Notes under the pieces: model-generated
What the model was told of the DNA's origin: nothing
Databases searched by the model: none
Seen by the model: the letters and a program-made list of their open reading frames with translations, nothing else
Assembly (NCBI GenBank): GCA_030248135.1
Contig: JASANC010001276.1
Location: forward strand, 78,861-142,860
From: Theristus sp. LFF4_11
Lineage: Eukaryota > Nematoda > Chromadorea > Monhysterida > Xyalidae
Direction of reading: 5' to 3'
Length of the DNA stretch: 64,000 nt
Shown here: positions 56,944 through 64,000 of the stretch, piece after piece
How the letters are laid out: each line of letters starts with the position of its first letter
Position numbering within the stretch: position 1 is the first letter of the stretch
Made by a program: the position numbers and the translations under genes

Positions 56944-58254
56944 TCTGATTGAAATTTAAAAAACGAGGCAAATTTGACCGTTATTGTTTCAGTCAGCGTC
57001 ACACAGTTCCGGTCAAGTACAGTTCAATAAAATTGTTTGTTTGTTGATTGTATTGACAGTTGCTTTGGTTTGTTGGTTCCACATTTATTTAACTGCAAAA
57101 TTTGAAACAAGGCAGGGCATACAAGATGAAGGATGCAAATGAAAAAATTCACAAAACAGAAAAACTGACGGAAAATGTGTGAAGAGCAAAGAAAAAAGAA
57201 CAAGAACAGCAACCAACAGCAACAAACGAAATAAAAAACAAGCCCAAGAAAAATTCATTTCCTGTAAAACTCCTAGTCTCCGACCGGTTCACTGACGTCA
57301 GCTTTGTGTAAAAAGAGTATCATACAGTGCGGTAACGAAACGAGTGGTTTTTCAAGAGAACAAGAACAAATTTGCACAAATTGCAAATCATTTTTGTGTG
57401 GTGTTTTCTGCGGCTCGTAATCAACACAACCGGCTGCGGCTCGGCTGGGCTGACGGTGCTGCACAGTTTGGTTTTTGGTTCACTGCGGCGGCATGCCTCC
57501 CCCCATCCCCAACCTCGGGCAATGAATCATCACTTGCCCTGCAATTCAGGGGTAAAAGTGCATAGTGTTTAACGGGCCTTGTGGCCATGAAAAATGCCTG
57601 GTCAGTTATAGTGTCCAAAACATATCCCAAAGTGGCCACATATAGCAGAGTGGTCAAAGCCTATGGACAAGTGTCTAATAGTGGCCAATACAGGATTTCA
57701 AATGATGCTGTTACAGGGTGATCCATGTTAGAAGTTATGATTCTTGAACTTTGTTGTTACAGATGTATTTCTGGCACATTCAAGCGACAAACTGTTCATT
57801 TTATATGTGTTGCAAATCAATTCATGTTTGCTTGAGCAGTTTTGTGATCAACAACGATTGCAAATTGTGCAATTCAATTCACTGGCTCTAAGATACATCG
57901 GCGAGTTTTTTTATAATGTGATTCTTACAATTGTTTTTATGAATCAAGGGGAATCGTCGATACAAGTTGCTAACAAGACAAGTTCAGGAATATTATATTT
58001 TACAAGAAAAGTAATTTGCGTTTTGTGTTGCTTGCTTGCAGGTATCTTTTTCTCATCAAACTCAATAAACCCCACCGTGTTCAATTTGCATATCCGCTTT
58101 TTTATTTCAGTAAAAGTTGTTTTCTAGTAAATTGCCAGTTGTTTGCGCTAATGCAAAGCTTTGGGAGGACCAGTTCACAACAATGTTTCCCGTTGCACAA
58201 GTAGGTTTTACAGTTATGCTGAGTAAATGTTAATAGCGTTAGAATGAAGAAAAA
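56944..58254. other. Intergenic region upstream of DNAJC3
   Basis: No supportable coding sequence. A 127-codon plus-strand frame at 57744-58127 has no recognisable domain or gene context. The DNAJC3 promoter should lie within about 56944-57300, but I see no TATA box. Confidence 0.4.
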
Positions 58255-61200
58255 TCACATTTCGTTGAACATTTTATCAGTTCTGAAAAAGACACCCTCA
58301 TCAATGCCGGCCAATGTTTGGTATTCTGGATCGAACGTATCTCGGACCGCTGGTCTTGCCTGCACCTGTAGATTTTGAAATGTGAAAAAATGACATTTGC
58401 CAAAAACAGCAATGTTTTCCCATCTATCTCCACGGTGTAGTTAAAAGTTTACCTTCTCATATATATTTCGGTCTAACTAAGCCAGTTAGAGCGAACTCTA
58501 ACTTTGAAACAAATTCCAAAGTCTAACCGGCGGCGGCGCAAATTGTCGATTTTGCTTGTCAATTCCGGCCAACGTGAGGTAGTTCTCATCACCGACAGCA
58601 TTGAATGGTCGTTGTTGTTGTTGATGATGCGGCTGCTGTTGTTCTGGAGTACTGATTGCCGACACCAATGGCGACGGCTGTGCAAGTGGCTGCGTCAAAA
58701 TTTCGGTTGAACTAACACGCCTGATCTTTGTGGAAAATTAAATGACTACCAATTGACTGATTGGTAATTCAAGCGCCACTGTTTGATAAAACTGTCAATG
58801 AAAACGTTTTTTTTCCGGCGCAAATGTGCAATATTCTATTTGTTTGTGTGTAAGTATATAAACGCGCGTATAATTAATTAAATTAAAAAAAATTAAATTA
58901 AGTATGTATTTATCTTTTTGTCCAAAAGAGGCGGCGTAATGTTGCAAAATGTGTATAAAAGCCGCACATCTGTAAAAATCTTAACCTGCTGTTTTGCAAC
59001 CGAACCTAGTCCGAATACTCTGAATCAGTACCGAAGATGAGGGGGGGGTGACCCCCTCCCCCTGGCACGAAGTTGCCTCCTGTGGGGGTGGAGAGGAGGG
59101 TCCCGTGACACCCACAAACCCTAAACCTGAGACCCCCCGTGGGTACCCTCTCACCCCTTCTCGACTCGGCACCCCTCCCAGTGGGTACCCACCTTCTTCC
59201 AAAATGTTCCTAAAATCACAACACCTTTTGGTTCAAAAATCACAAATTTTTGTTTGAAAATCACAAAAAATCACAACTTTTTTTTCAAAAATCATGATTT
59301 TTCGGTTCCTAGGTGCATAATATGCACTAAATATCTCTATAAGGTTATTTACTTATTTAGTTTGACAAACAACTATCTTAGCGATTTTCTAAAATTTGAA
59401 GCATTTTTCATTGAAAAATTTGCAATCCCCCCACCCCCCTAAAAAATTCGCACCCCCATCTGTCTATCATCTTCGGTACTGCTTTAATATGATTTAAAAT
59501 AATTTCATTTTGTGGAAAAGATTCTGATTATTGGTATTATCTTTTTTTAGATCTGCGACTCAATGCGGTTGTGAACGTGAAAGGAAACTAGGTTCAATTT
59601 GTCTGTGGTAATCCAGAATAGCCTAAGTAACCCGGCCTTATTTAGCGGACTCGGATCCCTTTGCCAATTTTTATTTCCCGCATCGCACATGAGACTGCTT
59701 ACCTATCTATGCGCGCATTGAGACGCGGGACCAAAATAAACGATATTAGTTTTGTTTTTCAATTTCTTGCGAAAATGCTCAGTATTGTGTCAGATTTCAG
59801 TTTTGATGATTTCAAATTGCCGCGCACCCGTGAAACCTTTTTTCTATCTGTGAAAAGGCTATCTACACGTTTAATAAGAAAGATATCATTGGAACCTCTT
59901 TTTTGACGACCTCCTTTTTGAACACTTTATCGTCGAGTCCAGCCAACGTCTGATAATTCGGGTCACGTTCAGGCACATTTTGCAGGCTTCTCTGATGGTG
60001 GTCGTGTGATGCTACTAAAATTGGTTTTCCAGTCACGTGCATGTTTTTATTAGATGTTTTTGAAATGGTTTTTCGATGTACAAAATTTTTAGAGGGGGAT
60101 CAAAAAACGTCAATTTTTAAACTGCTTCGATCTCGCGACTGCATTGATGTCTGAAGCTGAAATCGTACTACTTATAGTCATTTGGTTGTGTAAAAATTTC
60201 AGCCAACAATAAGTGGTGGCAACTGGCAATCGCAAATGGCGACCAAATGACTATAAGTGGTGCAACTTTCAGCTTCAGATGTTTCATATGCAACTAGCCT
60301 GATTGGTTGGTCATCACGTGATGCATGCTTTCTGCGCAAAACAGACTCCACCTCCACAGCAATGGTGCACAGAAAGCACGCACCATTCACGTGATCACCA
60401 ACAAAATCAGCTAGATGCATGTGGTACATACCACATGGCACATACAAGTAAACCGTTTGACGGTTGTGTGTAACTTGTTATTAACAAGTGAAACATCAAA
60501 AATCCTTTTATGTGAAGCATCAAAAATAGCACACAATTGTGAAAACGGGGTTTAATTTCAAGAAAAATTGGATAAATACTCATTTGAGGTAATCTATTAT
60601 CTATTATCATATCTATTATCTACGTATTTCTTACGTTCTGCGACTCACTGCGTGTGCAGACGTAGAAAAGAAACTAGTCTCAATCCTTATGTTTTAATTC
60701 AAAATCGCCGTCCTTGGCCCTATTTAGGGGACTCGGATCACTTTGTCAAATTTGACTTCCCGCGGCATGCATGAAAATGTTATGCGCGCATTGAGTCTCG
60801 AGACCAAAATAAAAAATAATATTATTACCACAAAAAATATTGCCTCACCTTTTCGTTTTGAATGTTTTGATTTAACCATGTTGGGCGCTGTTGGGAATCC
60901 GAACGCCGGATAGTGTTCTTGGACCCGGGGTACTGGGGCTTTTTGTTTGTGTTGGGGATCTGGATAAGTTTTTTGTATTGCTATGTTTTGCTATGTTCAA
61001 ATTATTTAGCGTTTGAATTTTGCAATGAATTCATGTAAAACAAAAATAAAAATGCACAAAAACATGAGTAAAAAGCCCACACCTGGTTGACTTGGTCTTT
61101 TCTTCGGTGGAAGCGCCTGCAATTTTTCTTTGTACATCTGAGCGCATTGGGCTGGTGTCAGATGTTGTTTGGGATTATCAGCAAGTTTCTTTTCATCTTT

Positions 61201-61342
61201 TCCCAAATCGCGTTCCCTCGAGTTTTTTCGCTCTGGTGCACGTCTATCAGACGACTCGTTACTGTACTTTCTCTCTGAATAGCGCCTCTTGTGTTTGTGT
61301 CCTTTCTTGGGCTTGGATCTGCTTCGAGACCTGCTCGACCGA
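58255..61342 (-). CDS. SR-rich protein with repeated Y-x-TLAG-(I/L)-D motif (partial)
   Basis: Minus-strand exons recovered: 61342-61083, 60959-60849, 59991-59896, 58725-58528, 58365-58255 (stop TGA). The first exon begins in phase 2, so N-terminal exons are missing. One junction (60849 to 59991) has mismatched phases, so a small exon is probably missing there. The first exon is basic and Ser/Arg rich (SRSRSRSKPKKGHKHKRR). A P/Q-rich part follows, then three spaced motifs: DPNYQTLAGLDDKVF, ENYLTLAGIDKQNRQF and DPEYQTLAGIDEGVF. The SR-like stretch suggests a nuclear or RNA-linked protein; the repeated motif could be a short docking element. I do not recognise the family. Introns carry four MITE-like repeats. 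Confidence 0.6.
59026..59481. repeat. MITE with CAGTACCGAAGATGA ends
   Basis: A 15 bp perfect terminal inverted repeat (59026-59040 and 59467-59481) encloses G-rich then C-rich tracts and AATCATGATTTTTCGG-like sequence shared with the 62.2-63.6 kb repeats. Confidence 0.75.
59554..59729. repeat. Dispersed MITE-like repeat, copy 3
   Basis: GCGACTCAATGCGG at the left, GCGCGCATTGAGACGCG at the right, with GGACTCGGATC and TTTGCCAATTTT inside. Same family as 91-256. Confidence 0.6.
60148..60285. repeat. Palindromic repeat with CTGAAGCTGAAA ends
   Basis: Left CTGAAGCTGAAATCG and CTTATAGTCATTTGGT are mirrored on the right by ACCAAATGACTATAAG and TTTCAGCTTCAG. Confidence 0.65.
60290..60420. repeat. 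Hairpin relative of the mariner-like MITE
   Basis: CTGATTGGTTGGTCATCACG, then TGATGCATGCTTTCTGCGC, mirrored by GCACAGAAAGCACG and CACGTGATCACCAAC. Same internal sequence as 13239-13407 without the CAGTCGAAC ends. Confidence 0.6.
60639..60801. repeat. Dispersed MITE-like repeat, copy 4
   Basis: TGCGACTCACTGCGTG, AAACTAGTCTCAATCC, GGACTCGGATCACTTTG and GCGCGCATTGAGTCTCG. Closest to copy 2 (31609-31779). Confidence 0.65.
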
Positions 61343-61399
61343 CTAGAAAATAAAAAATACTTGAAAAAGTCTTGTGTGCAGACCACGCACTTTCTTTGA

Positions 61400-62054
61400 A
61401 GTTTTCCGTTTGACATTGAACGACGGCATGTCGGTTTTCCATCGGTGCAAACATAGACGTGGTGACGGCAAGTTGACGTTCCACAAAGATTTGGTCGATT
61501 GAGCGAGATCCATGCGTAACATCATTGATCACATGTTTGAGATCAAATGTATCCACCAGCGCAGACAGACGAGTGAATTCGGGCTCATTAACGTTGATGT
61601 TAATGTCACCGGCAACAAAAACACAATCACATAGTGGACGAACAACTGCCAATAGACTAGCTAGGCAGTCTTGAAAGTCAGTCGGACGGCATCTGCTTGG
61701 CGATCGGTAGACGCAAATGACACCAACACGAAGATTACCGATTTTTAGAATGATGGATGCACTTTCAAAGTTGCTCACATTTGTCGCAATTGAGATAAGT
61801 GGATCTGACTGCAGTGATGATGGTCGCAAATCAGATTTACAGTATATTGCAACACCACCGCCGTTTTCATTTCTGTCGGAGCGAAACAGTGAGTAGCCGT
61901 CGATTGCAAAGTGTCCGCAGGTTGCGCTGCACAGTTTTGTTTCTTGCAGGCATAAAACATCCGGTTGGTACGTGGCAACATGCGCAGCACATTGGTCTAA
62001 CCGCGCTCGCAGGCTGTTGATATTCGCACTATGCACTGAGAAATGTGTTGCCAT
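61400..62054 (-). mobile_element. LINE endonuclease-domain fragment
   Basis: An open minus-strand frame from ATG 62054 encodes about 215 residues of an apurinic-type endonuclease as found in non-LTR retrotransposons. Catalytic-type motifs are present: NINSLR, LQETKL, GGGVAIY, VYRSPS, VAGDININ and SIDQIFV. The final DH is RH (ENRHAVV). No reverse transcriptase follows; the frame decays close to the SR-rich exon at 61342. LINE copies normally lose their 5' part, so keeping the endonuclease and losing the RT is unusual. Confidence 0.75.
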
Positions 62055-62184
62055 AGAGATGAATCTTCGTGATCTTTTGAAAGTTGAAAATTGAAGTCTT
62101 TATGTTTTTTTTTGCATTTTTTCTTTCCAATGTTATAGAAGAGGAGCACCGGAACTGCAGATGCAGCTGTTTTAATAATGATGA

Positions 62185-63620
62185 TGCACGTGACACCCAC
62201 CAAGATGGGGGTGGGGGGGGGGTCACGCGACACCCACCCCCCAAAACCTGACACTGGATCATCCACACCCCCCTTCGAAATTTGCCAGACACCCCACCCA
62301 CCCGACCCCCCCCCTACATGAATCTAAGTTACAGTGACACCCCCAAAAATTTTCTCGGACCACCCAAAAATCATGAACTTTTGCTAAAAAATCATGATTT
62401 TTTGTCTCTAAAGTCCATGATATGAGCTGAATATATGATAACTTGATATTCTGCATTGTAGTTTCAAAGATTTTGCAGCAAAATTTAGCGTTTTTCCTTC
62501 AAAATTTAAGCGAAAAAATATCATGGGTGGGGTGGAGGAGGGTGGGCACCCCCCAGAAATTTTTCTACAATAGTGCACCCCCCCATGGCCCACGCCTGGG
62601 GGGTGTCACTGTGCCATGACTGACACCCAGTACCGTGGGCCCAAAAAAAATTTTGAAGGGGGGTATGGTGTCGTGGGGGGGGGTGCCGACCAAAAAGTGA
62701 GGGGGGTCCAAACTATGGTAACGTGGGACCAGTACCGTGGGCGGGGGTGGGGGGTACACACCCCCCCCAGAGCACCAGAGACCGTCGGGTGGAGGGGGGG
62801 TGGGGGGGGGGGGCACCGGGCCACCCCCACCCCCCAAAACCGGGCACCCCCCCTCGAAAATTTGGCCGACACCCCCCCCCCCCACACACACACCCCCCAT
62901 GAAATTTTGTCTGGCGGAGACCCCCCAAAATTTTCAGAACACCCTAAACTTTTTTTCGAAAATCATGATTTTTTTGTCTATAAAGTCCATAATATAAGCT
63001 GAAGAATATATGATAACTTGACCATCTTCATTGTAATTTCAATGATTTTGGAGCAAAATTTAGCGTTTTTCTTTCAAAATTTAAGCGAAAAAATTTAAAT
63101 GGGGGGTGGGGGGGGGGGGGGTGGACCCCCAGAGAAAATTTTGAAAAAATGCACCCCCATACCCCCCACGCATACCGTGGGCCCAAAAAGATTTTCGAAG
63201 GGGGGGTATGGTGCCGTGGGGGGGGGTGCCGACCAAAAAGTGAAGGGGTCCAAACTATGGTAACGTGGGACCCCCCCATGGGGGTCCCATGGGGGTGCAT
63301 TTTTTCAAAATTTTCTGTGGGGGGTCCACCCCTCCCCCACCCCCATGATATTTTTTCGCTTTAATTTTGAAGGAAAAACGCTAAATTTTGCTGCAAAATC
63401 TTTGAAATTACAATGAAGATGGTCAAGTTATTATATATTCAGCTTATATTATGGACTTTATACACAAAAAATCATGATTTTCGAAAAAAAATTTTAGGAT
63501 GTGCAGAAAATTTTGGGGGGGGGTCTCCGCCAGACAAAATTTCATGGGGGGTGTGGAGGGTGTCGGCCAAATTTTCGAGGGGGGGTCCGATGGGGGGGGG
63601 TGCCCGGTTTTAGGGGGGTG
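62185..63620. repeat. G/C-rich inverted repeat cluster
   Basis: Three related blocks (62290-62530, 62880-63110 and, inverted, 63340-63590) share AATCATGATTTTT, AAAGTCCATAATATAAGCTG, TTTAGCGTTTTTC and TTTAAGCGAAAAAAT between long poly-G/poly-C tracts. Two blocks carry TACCGTGGGCCCAAAAA. Proline- and glycine-rich frames here are homopolymer artefacts. Confidence 0.7.
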
Positions 63621-64000
63621 GCACGGTTTCTGTTATTGGCTCCGGGGTTTAAGTTTTTGACTCAGATGCTGCCGTTTGTTATTGATCAGTTTTTTGCCCA
63701 TAGCCTGACTACAAAAGCTGAAACCCTGAATTGGCTTCACATCGCCATTTTTTATAGATACCGATATACAAGTTTTGTCGACTTTTTCTGTTGCACCCAA
63801 GCCTGACCCCCATTCAATCATCATGCTCATCATTCTTATCAGCCACTATTGTGCCATGTTAGCAATGTTGGTCACGTTCGCCGCAACATCGGTCTTCTGT
63901 TGCTTGTTAGTGATTAATCCTTTTATTATTGTGCGCAAATTATTGATCAGGGATAGAGCTGCGTCCATTAAGTTGGCTGTTTGATTGCGTTTTTTGTGTG
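63621..64000. other. Right edge, unassigned
   Basis: A minus-strand frame entering from beyond 64000 and stopping at 63846 reads TANLMDAALSLINNLRTIIK and on to DVAANVTNIANMAQ, which looks protein-like. A plus-strand frame over the same bases is strongly hydrophobic. Neither can be confirmed from a fragment. Confidence 0.2.

Noticed and set aside
57744..58127. 127-codon plus-strand ORF
   Set aside because: No recognisable domain, no signal peptide and no gene context; likely chance in AT-rich DNA.
62565..62900. Proline/glycine-rich ORFs in the 62-63 kb region
   Set aside because: Products of poly-G/poly-C tracts within inverted repeats.

Overview
This is metazoan nuclear DNA. Genes are split into many small exons with GT-AG introns, most acceptors end in a short pyrimidine tract plus CAG, and introns and intergenic gaps are full of dispersed repeats. 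The protein families (RFC1, RPL35, DNAJC3, SLC26, VWD-C8-TIL, 7TM receptor) are pan-metazoan. A short interstitial (TTAGGC)n run at 11988-12014, the nematode-type telomere repeat, together with the splice-site style makes an ecdysozoan, perhaps nematode-like, genome my best guess. The species cannot be named from the window.

Layout. (1) 711-16610, plus strand: the C-terminal two thirds of replication factor C subunit 1 in 16 exons, from just before the BRCT domain to the stop; the N-terminal exons lie left of the window. Its 8.3 kb second intron holds a recent gag-only LTR retrotransposon (1824-4441, identical 150 bp LTRs, 4 bp target duplication) and a complete nested gene on the opposite strand for a small secreted VWD-C8-TIL protein (4814-7108). 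(2) 17662-20810, plus: a complete six-exon, roughly 335-residue 7TM receptor. (3) 21859-22937, minus: ribosomal protein L35, lacking only its ATG exon. (4) 23-28 kb: repeat complex, then an intronless small secreted ORF (28652-29092). (5) 29442-49619, plus: an SLC26 anion transporter with STAS domain. It has two consecutive, equal-length, same-phase, homologous exons (35566-35679 and 36929-37042) that look like a mutually exclusive pair covering the anion-binding 'SLSR' segment. One of its introns carries a 5.2 kb foldback element. (6) 51797-56943, minus: a complete 11-exon DNAJC3/p58IPK. (7) 58255-61342, minus: a partly recovered gene for an SR-rich protein with three copies of a Y-x-TLAG-(I/L)-D motif; next to it is a LINE endonuclease fragment (about 61400-62054). 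(8) 62.2-63.6 kb: G/C-rich inverted repeats.

The genes do not form an operon or pathway. RFC1 acts in replication, RPL35 in translation, DNAJC3 in the ER stress response, and SLC26, the receptor and the VWD protein at the cell surface or outside it. Repeat types recognisable by structure are: tRNA-derived SINEs (two or three families), mariner-like MITEs with TA target duplications, several hairpin MITEs, a TTAA-flanked foldback element with internal tandem repeats of about 520 bp, one LTR element plus a solo-LTR remnant, and a LINE fragment. Exon borders below were assigned by eye from splice motifs, reading phase and remembered family conservation; no alignment or transcript data were available.
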